Position numbers and translations under genes: made by a program
Shown here: positions 1-4,930 of the stretch, piece after piece
How positions within the stretch are numbered: the first letter of the stretch is position 1
How the letters are laid out: every line of letters starts with the position of its first letter
DNA from: Gammaproteobacteria bacterium
GTDB lineage: Bacteria; Pseudomonadota; Gammaproteobacteria; UBA6429; Thiohalophilaceae
Direction: 5' to 3'
Length of the DNA stretch: 7,916 nt
Assembly (NCBI GenBank): GCA_029880425.1
Contig: JAOUOK010000060.1
Location: 1 to 7,916, forward strand
Notes under the pieces: model-generated
What the model was told of the DNA's origin: nothing
Seen by the model: the letters and a program-made list of their open reading frames with translations, nothing else
Databases searched by the model: none

Positions 1-304
1 CCAGCGCCTGTAAGTTTTTTGTACTAAAAAGTTCTACCAAAGCAGGATCACGGGCAAGTCCATTTAATGCCTGGCTATAGGTTTCCACCTGGTTAGTAAA
101 TTTTAATGCCGTATTGGTTGTTGTTGAGTTAGCAACAGTCTTGCGCTGATCAGCCAACATACTTAAAGGATCTTGCTGACCTAAATATAAACCCGCTGTC
201 AGAACAAAAACGAACATTAAAAATATTGTACGACTAATGGTGTTAATACTTATGCCTGAGTGCTTTTGTTTTTTCTTTTCAACTGTTTGTTTTAATTTAG
301 CCAA
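1..304 (-). CDS. algC: Membrane-anchored N-terminus of a probable AlgC-type phosphomannomutase/phosphoglucomutase (partial)
   Basis: This is the first 101 codons of a gene that runs off the left edge. I read a TTG start at 302-304, because a G-rich Shine-Dalgarno-like run (GGGGGGAA) lies just upstream and an in-frame stop lies further upstream with no ATG between. The only early in-frame ATG falls inside the membrane segment. The protein starts with a very basic stretch (residues 2-15, many Lys), followed by one hydrophobic helix (about 22-42), then a polar, probably periplasmic segment containing QVETYSQALNGLARDPALVELF. The catalytic mutase domain is not in the window. The AlgC assignment is inference from position: in Pseudomonas and relatives algC follows dut, and many gammaproteobacterial AlgC proteins carry such a membrane-anchored N-terminal extension. 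Such enzymes interconvert hexose 1- and 6-phosphates for polysaccharide and LPS synthesis. Any other single-pass membrane protein remains possible. Confidence 0.55.
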   Translation of the reverse strand, partial: MAKLKQTVEKKKQKHSGISINTISRTIFLMFVFVLTAGLYLGQQDPLSMLADQRKTVANSTTTNTALKFTNQVETYSQALNGLARDPALVELFSTKNLQAL

Positions 305-355
305 AACTGTTCCCCCCAACAATTTATCATATAACTTCTTATTCTTAATAAAGTG

Positions 356-811
356 TTAACCATGCCCGGTGTGACCAAACCCACCCTCGGCACGTTCACT
401 TTCATCAAAGCTTTCAACGATATCAAACCTGGCCTGCACCACAGGAACAAATACCAGTTGTGCCATGCGATCACCGACATTAATGGTAAAATCCTCGTGG
501 CCACGGTTCCATACAGAAACAAATAACTGGCCCTGGTAATCAGAATCAATTAAGCCCACCAGGTTACCCAGCACAATACCATGCTTATGACCCAAACCTG
601 AGCGCGGTAAGATCACTGCCGCCATGGCATCATCATCAATATGTATTGCCAATCCTGTTGGTACCAGGTGAGTTTCACCCGGTTTAATTTCTAATGCGTC
701 ATCAATACATGCTCTTAAGTCCAGTCCCGCCGAACCACTGGTAGCGTATTCAGGTAAAGGAATCTCTTTTCCTATCCGGGGATCAAGAACTTTAAGTTTA
801 ATCTTATGCAT
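356..811 (-). CDS. dut: Deoxyuridine 5'-triphosphate nucleotidohydrolase (dUTPase)
   Basis: This cytoplasmic trimeric enzyme hydrolyses dUTP to dUMP and pyrophosphate, keeping uracil out of DNA and supplying dUMP for thymidylate synthesis. The 151-residue protein has the usual length and all five family motifs: AGLDLRA (28-34), [10 protein letters not shown] (69-78), the nucleoside-binding [13 protein letters not shown] (82-94) with catalytic Asp89 and the base-stacking Tyr92, GDRMAQLVF (113-121), and the flexible C-terminal arm EGGFGHTG (142-149) that closes over the triphosphate. It is very similar to the E. coli protein throughout. A GGAG Shine-Dalgarno lies about 10 nt upstream of the ATG, slightly far. 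The gene sits 34 bp downstream of coaBC and about 50 bp upstream of the probable algC on the same strand, so the three are likely co-transcribed from the coaBC side. I see no separate promoter or terminator in the gaps. Confidence 0.98.
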   Translation of the reverse strand: MHKIKLKVLDPRIGKEIPLPEYATSGSAGLDLRACIDDALEIKPGETHLVPTGLAIHIDDDAMAAVILPRSGLGHKHGIVLGNLVGLIDSDYQGQLFVSVWNRGHEDFTINVGDRMAQLVFVPVVQARFDIVESFDESERAEGGFGHTGHG

Positions 812-845
812 TTACTAACAACTCCAATTTTCAAATTTAAAAATA

Positions 846-2105
846 TTACTGGCTTTTTAATGAAATAATATTATTTTCATTCTCAGCATTTTCTTTATAT
901 ATAGTGAAACGTTGTGCCACCAGTGCCACGAGTTGACGTGCCAGCCTGGTTTTTGTCGCTAATTCTAACTTTAACTCCCCTCCCGGCCAGTAAACATTTA
1001 ACTCGTTTAAATCACTGTTAAACGTTCCCGTGGTTTTCTCCGCACCCGGGCCAACCAGATTTGCCGCAATCATTTCAATATTTTTCTGAGCTAACTTACC
1101 CCGTGCATAGTTTTCAAGATCGCGAGTTTCAGCAGCGAACCCCAGGCAAAACGTCTTAGCATATTGAGTTTTAACCATGGCCAGGATATCGGTATTTTTT
1201 TCCAGCTCCAGGGTGAGCCGTTGTTCATTTTTCTTAATCTTATCTTGCTGCACTACCACCGGACGATAATCTGCTACTGCTGCAGTGGCAATGAAAATAT
1301 CTGCCGTGGCCACATGTTCTTTTACCGCCTCTTCCATATCAGCAGTGCTTTCTACATCAAGCCGGGTCAGGCGATCCGGGGTTACTAAACTAACCGGGCC
1401 ACTTATCAGGATGACTTTCGCTCCTGCTTCAACAGCAGCTTCAGCAATGGCATAACCCATTTTTCCGGAACTATGGTTAGTTAAAAAACGTACCGGGTCT
1501 AACGCTTCGCGGGTCGGGCCTGCCGTAATCAGCACGGTCAGTCCAGCTAAACTTCCCAAGGTAAATAATTCTGAAATTCGGGTAATGATCGTTTCACTCT
1601 CAACCATGCGACCTTCACCAATATCACCGCAGGCCTGTTCGCCGCTATCAGGGCCAATAAATAACACGCCACGCTGCGCTAACTGTTTTACATTTTCCCG
1701 GGTCGCGGGATCAGCCCACATGTGCTTGTTCATCGCCGGTGCAATAGCAAGCGGTACATCACTGGCCAGGCAAATCGCGTTAAGTAAGTCATCTGCACGG
1801 CCCTGGGCCAAAGCCGCCAGGCTATTTGCACTGGCAGGTGCAATTAAAATCACATCAGCCCAGCGGGCAAGCTCAATATGTCCCATCGCGGCTTCGGCTT
1901 CTGTATCGAGTAAATTCTCATGTACAGGCGAACCGGATAGTGCCTGGAAAGTCAGCGGGGTCACAAATGCTTTTGCCCCATCGGTCATCACAACTTTAAC
2001 TTCCGCGCCAGCATCTTGCAGGCGACGGATCAGATCAGCAGCCTTGTATGCCGCAATGCTCCCGGTGACCCCGAGTAATATCCTTTTATTTGTTAAGTGT
2101 TGCAT
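846..2105 (-). CDS. coaBC: Bifunctional phosphopantothenoylcysteine decarboxylase / phosphopantothenate-cysteine ligase CoaBC
   Basis: This fused flavoenzyme carries out two consecutive steps of coenzyme A synthesis: CoaB joins cysteine to 4'-phosphopantothenate using CTP, and CoaC decarboxylates the product with FMN to 4'-phosphopantetheine. The N-terminal CoaC half (about 1-185) shows the flavodoxin-like start GVTGSIAAYK, the active-site His76 in GHIELAR, the PAMNKHMW motif (123-130) with Asn126, and the substrate flap EQACGDIGEGRM with Cys159. The CoaB half (about 188-400) shows ITAGPTREALDPVRFLTN, Asn210 in NHSSGKMGY, ATAAVADYR (273-281) and the KIKK motif with Lys289. All match key residues of the E. 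coli enzyme. The last ~15 residues (ENAENENNIISLKSQ) form a polar, Asn-rich tail beyond the conserved fold. A weak AGG Shine-Dalgarno lies 4 nt before the ATG. The gene is divergent from radC and heads the coaBC-dut-algC unit. Confidence 0.98.
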   Translation of the reverse strand: MQHLTNKRILLGVTGSIAAYKAADLIRRLQDAGAEVKVVMTDGAKAFVTPLTFQALSGSPVHENLLDTEAEAAMGHIELARWADVILIAPASANSLAALAQGRADDLLNAICLASDVPLAIAPAMNKHMWADPATRENVKQLAQRGVLFIGPDSGEQACGDIGEGRMVESETIITRISELFTLGSLAGLTVLITAGPTREALDPVRFLTNHSSGKMGYAIAEAAVEAGAKVILISGPVSLVTPDRLTRLDVESTADMEEAVKEHVATADIFIATAAVADYRPVVVQQDKIKKNEQRLTLELEKNTDILAMVKTQYAKTFCLGFAAETRDLENYARGKLAQKNIEMIAANLVGPGAEKTTGTFNSDLNELNVYWPGGELKLELATKTRLARQLVALVAQRFTIYKENAENENNIISLKSQ

Positions 2106-2228
2106 AAAACCTATTCTAACAGATTAGTGAACATTCACACCGCCCACTATATACTATAGTTAAAATTCACTCAGCCTACTGAGTAAACTTTATATAATTT
2201 TTCAAAATTTTTGACATGGAGGTCAAAA
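2106..2228. promoter_or_regulatory. Divergent coaBC/radC intergenic control region
   Basis: This 123-bp AT-rich gap must hold the start signals for both divergent genes. On the plus strand a perfect -10 hexamer TATAAT lies at 2193-2198, which would place the radC start near 2205; no good -35 sits 16-18 bp upstream (the nearest, TTCACT at 2166-2171, is 21 bp away). A second pairing, TTCACA (2134-2139) and TATAGT (2155-2160), has a short 15-bp spacer. On the minus strand TATAGT-like hexamers around 2150-2160 could serve coaBC, again without a good -35. The region also contains an 8-bp perfect palindrome ACTATAGT (2153-2160) and the two inverted repeats listed separately. The exact start sites are not decided by the sequence. 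Confidence 0.4.
2169..2184. repeat. Inverted repeat ACTCAG-N4-CTGAGT between coaBC and radC
   Basis: A perfect 6-bp inverted repeat with a 4-base centre CCTA lies upstream of the radC -10 hexamer, where a -35 element would be expected. It has no T-run on either strand and lies between divergent genes, so it is unlikely to be a terminator. It could be an operator for a dimeric regulator or an activator site compensating for the missing -35. No specific regulator can be named from the sequence. Confidence 0.4.
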
Positions 2229-2230
2229 AT
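2207..2230 (+). promoter_or_regulatory. Hairpin enclosing the radC ribosome binding site and start codon
   Basis: Bases 2207-2215 and 2222-2230 are a perfect 9-bp inverted repeat (ATTTTTGAC / GTCAAAAAT) separated by the 6-base loop ATGGAG. The loop and the first stem bases hold the Shine-Dalgarno GGAGGT (2218-2223), and the 3' arm ends on the A and T of the radC ATG (2229-2231). In the mRNA this would fold into a small hairpin that occludes the start codon while presenting part of the Shine-Dalgarno in the loop. If transcription starts near 2205 from the TATAAT at 2193-2198, the hairpin would be at the very 5' end of the transcript. The geometry is seen directly; a role in translation control is inference, and the same repeat could instead be a DNA operator. 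Confidence 0.5.
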
Positions 2231-2903
2231 GCCTATCACCGACTGGCCCATCACAGAACGCCCACGGGAAAAACTCTTACATCAAGGCGCGGCTTCGTTA
2301 TCGGACGCGGAATTACTCGCTATTTTTTTACGCACCGGCATAAAAGGCAAAACCGCTGTTGATTTAGCCCGCGATATTATTGCCCACTTTGGTGGTTTAC
2401 GAAATTTGCTGTTGGCTGATAAAAAAGCCTTTTGCCAGTTTTCTGGCCTGGGGGAAGCTAAGTTTACCCAACTTCAGGCCGTGCTGGAACTCTCCCGCCG
2501 CCATCTCAAGGAAACATTGCAACGGGGAGAAGCATTACAAAACCCTCGCGTCACGCAAAATTTTTTGAGTGCCCGTTTACGTGATTTACCCTACGAGGTC
2601 TTTGCCTGCCTGTTCCTGGATAACCAGCACCGGGTAATTGAATTTGAGATCCTGTTCCAGGGCACGATCAACGGAGCCAGCGTGCATCCCCGGGAAGTGG
2701 TGCGAAAAACACTGGATCATAACGCCGCGGCCCTGATCCTGGCACATAATCACCCATCAGGTGTTGCCGAACCAAGTTCCGCCGATCGCCATATAACTCA
2801 ACGACTTAGCGAAGCACTTGAGCTTATCGATGTCAGGGTGCTGGACCATATCGTGGTCGGAGATGGCGAATGCGTGGCATTTTCCGAACGCGGCTGGATT
2901 TAA
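2229..2903 (+). CDS. radC: RadC-family JAB/MPN-domain protein (UPF0758)
   Basis: The 224-residue protein has the normal length and architecture of the RadC family. The N-terminal part (about 1-100) is helical with a helix-hairpin-helix-like segment, including [14 protein letters not shown] and [14 protein letters not shown]. The C-terminal JAB/MPN domain (about 105-224) carries the metal-binding JAMM signature HNHPSG with His173, His175 and Asp186. Despite the name, a DNA-repair role has been doubted and no reaction is established for the family; relatives occur in mobile elements and core genomes alike. I chose the ATG at 2229 because a perfect GGAGGT lies 5 nt upstream; an in-frame TTG at 2211 would add six residues and overlap that Shine-Dalgarno. 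The gene is divergent from coaBC and precedes rpmB, the conserved order in gammaproteobacteria. Its ribosome binding site is embedded in a hairpin. Confidence 0.95.
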   Translation: MPITDWPITERPREKLLHQGAASLSDAELLAIFLRTGIKGKTAVDLARDIIAHFGGLRNLLLADKKAFCQFSGLGEAKFTQLQAVLELSRRHLKETLQRGEALQNPRVTQNFLSARLRDLPYEVFACLFLDNQHRVIEFEILFQGTINGASVHPREVVRKTLDHNAAALILAHNHPSGVAEPSSADRHITQRLSEALELIDVRVLDHIVVGDGECVAFSERGWI

Positions 2904-2932
2904 AGATTATTAACTACATTAGGACCCAGAGA

Positions 2933-2953
2933 TTCACTACGTTTTTTAGTGAA
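2933..2953 (+). repeat. Hairpin downstream of radC (weak terminator candidate)
   Basis: A perfect 7-bp inverted repeat, TTCACTA / TAGTGAA, with a 7-base loop CGTTTTT lies 30 bases after the radC stop. It is AT-rich and is followed by CAACCTG and not by a run of T, so it is a poor intrinsic terminator. It may attenuate read-through, protect a 3' end, or belong to the neighbouring CTCTGTG repeat cluster. Confidence 0.4.
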
Positions 2954-2963
2954 CAACCTGATT

Positions 2964-2991
2964 CCCTCTGTGATTCTCTATGCCCTCTGTG
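2964..2991. repeat. Cluster of three CTCTGTG-type short repeats
   Basis: CTCTGTG occurs at 2966-2972 and 2985-2991, with a one-mismatch copy CTCTATG at 2976-2982, giving spacings of 10 and 9 bases. The outer copies share the longer CCCTCTGTG. The pattern resembles the CTCTGTG-rich intergenic sequences that recur in many environmental bacterial genomes; that resemblance is from memory and was not searched. It lies between radC and the rpmB promoter and is not part of a convincing gene. Confidence 0.45.
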
Positions 2992-3012
2992 GTAATTAAT
3001 TTCTTTAAGAGC

Positions 3013-3041
3013 TTGAATGTTGAGTCTGATCTACGTAAAAT
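3013..3041 (+). promoter_or_regulatory. Sigma-70 promoter of rpmB-rpmG with GC-rich discriminator
   Basis: TTGAAT (3013-3018) and TAAAAT (3036-3041) are separated by exactly 17 bases, a good match to the housekeeping consensus. The bases just after the -10 are CCCCGC, the GC-rich discriminator typical of stringently controlled ribosomal promoters. Upstream of the -35, an A/T-rich stretch (about 2992-3009) resembles an UP element. Transcription would start near 3048, giving a leader of about 70 bases. Confidence 0.65.
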
Positions 3042-3055
3042 CCCCGCTCTTTATC

Positions 3056-3086
3056 GCCGAGGCTCTTTCTTACGTATTTCCTCGGC
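3056..3086 (+). promoter_or_regulatory. Stem-loop in the rpmB leader
   Basis: A perfect 7-bp GC-rich inverted repeat, GCCGAGG (3056-3062) and CCTCGGC (3080-3086), encloses a 17-base loop. It falls in the predicted 5' untranslated leader between the promoter and the rpmB Shine-Dalgarno. There is no following T-run, so it is not an intrinsic terminator. Several ribosomal protein operons are autoregulated through leader structures, but I know of no characterised leader of this form for rpmB. A regulatory role is inference. Confidence 0.45.
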
Positions 3087-3118
3087 CAAGCTGAATTTTA
3101 GAATTTTTGGAGAATATC

Positions 3119-3355
3119 ATGGCGAGAGTCTGTCAAGTAACTGGCAAGCGCCCAATGTCGGGAAACAATGTTTCTCATGCGAAAAACAGAACGCGTCGTC
3201 GTTTTCTGCCGAACCTGCATTCGCACCGTTTTTGGGTAGAATCTGAACAACGTTTTGTTCGTCTGCGTTTAACCTCAAAAGGCATGCGCATCATTGATAA
3301 AAAAGGCATTGATGTAGTATTAGCTGATATGCGCGCTCGTGGCGAAAAGGTATAA
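3119..3355 (+). CDS. rpmB: 50S ribosomal protein L28
   Basis: The 78-residue basic protein matches E. coli L28 in length and nearly throughout: it begins [11 protein letters not shown] and contains [17 protein letters not shown] and [17 protein letters not shown]. It is a structural component of the large ribosomal subunit. It has the single Cys5 also present in E. coli and lacks the CxxC pairs of zinc-binding forms. The ATG at 3119 is preceded by GGAG at 3109-3112 with 6-nt spacing; an in-frame TTG at 3107 would run through that site and is unlikely. The rpmG gene begins 10 bases after its stop, so the two are translated from one message driven by the promoter at 3013-3041. Confidence 0.98.
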   Translation: MARVCQVTGKRPMSGNNVSHAKNRTRRRFLPNLHSHRFWVESEQRFVRLRLTSKGMRIIDKKGIDVVLADMRARGEKV

Positions 3356-3365
3356 GGAATAAATC

Positions 3366-3533
3366 ATGGCTAAGTCTGTATGTGAAAAAATCCGTTTAAA
3401 CTCTAGCGCTGGTACTGGTCATTTCTACACGACTATGAAAAACAAGCGTAACATGCCTGAAAAAATGGAAATCAAAAAATACGATCCCGTTGTACGTAAG
3501 CACGTCATGTACAAAGAAGGCAAAATCAAATAA
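3366..3533 (+). CDS. rpmG: 50S ribosomal protein L33
   Basis: This short gene encodes 55 residues, the same length as E. coli L33, with the family core [19 protein letters not shown] (11-29) and the ending [18 protein letters not shown]33 is a small protein of the large subunit near the tRNA exit site. It has only one cysteine (Cys6) and no CxxC pairs, so it is the zinc-independent type. The Shine-Dalgarno AAGGA (3354-3358) overlaps the TAA stop of rpmB and lies 7 nt before the ATG, which suggests translational coupling. It is followed by a strong terminator. Confidence 0.98.
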   Translation: MAKSVCEKIRLNSSAGTGHFYTTMKNKRNMPEKMEIKKYDPVVRKHVMYKEGKIK

Positions 3534-3562
3534 GTTCAAACGAATTTATCAAGTATTTAAAG

Positions 3563-3586
3563 AACCCGCTTTATGCGGGTTTTTTT
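3563..3586 (+). terminator. Intrinsic terminator of rpmB-rpmG
   Basis: A 7-bp stem, AACCCGC (3563-3569) and GCGGGTT (3575-3581), with the 5-base loop TTTAT is followed by an unbroken run of T to 3586. It lies 29 bases after the rpmG stop and is a classic rho-independent terminator. It separates the ribosomal operon from the EAL-HDOD gene. Confidence 0.92.
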
Positions 3587-3599
3587 ATGCCTGTTTTTA

Positions 3600-3627
3600 T
3601 AAAGTTAATCCCATCATTGTCCGATAG
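3600..3627 (+). promoter_or_regulatory. Candidate sigma-28 (FliA) promoter upstream of the EAL-HDOD gene
   Basis: TAAAGTTA (3600-3607) matches 7 of 8 bases of the enterobacterial sigma-28 -35 element TAAAGTTT. TCCGATAG (3620-3627) matches 6 of 8 bases of the -10 element GCCGATAA, including the central CCGATA. The spacer is 12 bases where the consensus has 11. The site lies just after the rpmG terminator and about 60 bases before the start codon at 3687, so the leader would be about 50 bases. No convincing sigma-70 pair is seen in the same gap. Function is inferred from motif and position only. Confidence 0.5.
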
Positions 3628-3686
3628 TTCAAACAGGGTTTTTAAAAATCCGTGTATCTTTAAAGTGAAACAAAGAGTCACATTCG

Positions 3687-4898
3687 ATGGATGATATCTA
3701 CATTGGCCGGCAACCCATTTATGATGCCAATCTTCATGTTGTTGCCTATGAGCTTCTCTTTCGTTCCGGCAAAGTCAGTAACGAAGCCAATGTAATTAAT
3801 GGTGACCATGCCACCACTAACGTTATCATCAATGCCATCACCGAAATCGGCATGGATCAACTGGTGGGCCCGCACCAGGCTTTTATCAATCTAACCCGCA
3901 ACCATATTATACAAATGGCTGATCGCCCTCTTCCTGAACTCAAGGATCGCCTTGTACTGGAAATTCTCGAGGACATTAAAGCTGAAAAAGATATTGTTGA
4001 AGCAGTCACAAAACTTGCAGGTGATGGCTTTACTCTCGCGCTGGATGATTTTATTTATGATCAATCCTTACAACCATTAATTGATATTTCAAAAATTATT
4101 AAAATTGATCTCATGGCCTTATCGGTTAATGAGCTTGAGGAACATGTAAAAAAACTCACTGACGGTAAACACAAGCTACTTGCAGAAAAAGTGGAAACAC
4201 AGGAAGAATATGATCGCTGTAAAGCACTTGGCTTTGATTATTACCAGGGTTATTTTTTCAGTAAACCGCAAATCATCAAAGGCCAGAGCCTGCCTGCTAA
4301 TAAACTGGCTATCATCAAGCTAATGGCTGAATTACTCGATCAGGACAGTAGCAACGAGGAACTCGCCGCAATCATAGCCCAGGATATCACCATGTCGGTG
4401 CGGGTGTTACGTTACATCAACTCTGCACAATTTGGTTTTAGTAAAGAAGTCGATTCCATTCAACAAGCCATAATGATGCTCGGGCGTATCACTATCCGTA
4501 ACCTGGCTAACCTGGTAGCTATGTCACAAGTAGAAAATAAACCACATGAGTTACTTATTATTTCTATGACACGGGCGAAAATGGCAGAGAACATTGCAAT
4601 ACTTGTGAAGAACAATAAAGAAGCGTGTTTTACTACCGGCCTGTTTTCAATTATTGATGCCTTAATGAACCAGGAGATGGAAATACTCATAGAAGGTTTA
4701 CCGTTAACTGAAAAAATCCGCGCCGCGTTAATCCGTCGTGAAGGCGAGCTGGGTGAAATATTAAACTGTGTAATTGCTTATGAAGGTGGAGACTGGAAAA
4801 ATGCACACTACGACAAGTTAAGCGTAAACGAGATACGTGAGTGTTATCTCGATGCACTTAATTGGGCATCTTCAAGTGGTTTTTTATTAAAAGCCTGA
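3687..4898 (+). CDS. EAL-HDOD signalling protein (YuxH/CdgJ type)
   Basis: This 403-residue cytoplasmic protein joins an EAL domain (about 1-200) to an HDOD domain (about 200-395). EAL domains hydrolyse or bind cyclic di-GMP, and HDOD domains act as protein-interaction modules. The start GRQPIYDANLHVVAYELLFRSG is typical of the YuxH family, in which EALLR is altered (here ELLFR). Several catalytic positions are kept: Glu22, Asn68 in FINL, Glu92, Asp120-Asp121, Lys139 in IKID, Glu167 and Gln187 in YQGYFFSKP. The loop after the Asp pair reads DDFIYD where active enzymes have DDFGTG. Hydrolysis is therefore uncertain and a c-di-GMP-binding or purely interaction role is possible. The HDOD part shows VLRYINSAQFG (240-250) and GLFSIIDALMNQEMEIL (318-334). 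Vibrio CdgJ, of this architecture, affects motility. The sigma-28-like promoter fits that. A weak AAAGAG Shine-Dalgarno lies 9 nt before the ATG. Confidence 0.9.
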   Translation: MDDIYIGRQPIYDANLHVVAYELLFRSGKVSNEANVINGDHATTNVIINAITEIGMDQLVGPHQAFINLTRNHIIQMADRPLPELKDRLVLEILEDIKAEKDIVEAVTKLAGDGFTLALDDFIYDQSLQPLIDISKIIKIDLMALSVNELEEHVKKLTDGKHKLLAEKVETQEEYDRCKALGFDYYQGYFFSKPQIIKGQSLPANKLAIIKLMAELLDQDSSNEELAAIIAQDITMSVRVLRYINSAQFGFSKEVDSIQQAIMMLGRITIRNLANLVAMSQVENKPHELLIISMTRAKMAENIAILVKNNKEACFTTGLFSIIDALMNQEMEILIEGLPLTEKIRAALIRREGELGEILNCVIAYEGGDWKNAHYDKLSVNEIRECYLDALNWASSSGFLLKA

Positions 4899-4930
4899 TT
4901 CGATTACTAAGCTTAATAATTAAAAGTAAG

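Noticed and set aside
1585..2127. 180-residue open frame on the plus strand inside coaBC
   Set aside because: It is fully antisense to a strongly supported gene, lacks a recognisable domain, and has a composition (Ser, Ala, Pro, Arg-rich) expected of a reverse-frame shadow.
2211..2228. TTG start for radC six codons upstream
   Set aside because: It overlaps the perfect GGAGGT that serves the ATG at 2229 and has no Shine-Dalgarno of its own. The TTGACA at 2211-2216 is likewise not a usable -35 because it lies at the start of the gene.
3107..3118. TTG start for rpmB four codons upstream
   Set aside because: It would translate through the GGAG Shine-Dalgarno of the ATG at 3119, and L28 proteins start at the equivalent of that ATG.
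2980..3246. 88-residue open frame overlapping the start of rpmB
   Set aside because: It runs through the rpmB promoter, the leader hairpin and the rpmB coding region in another frame, and has no family resemblance.
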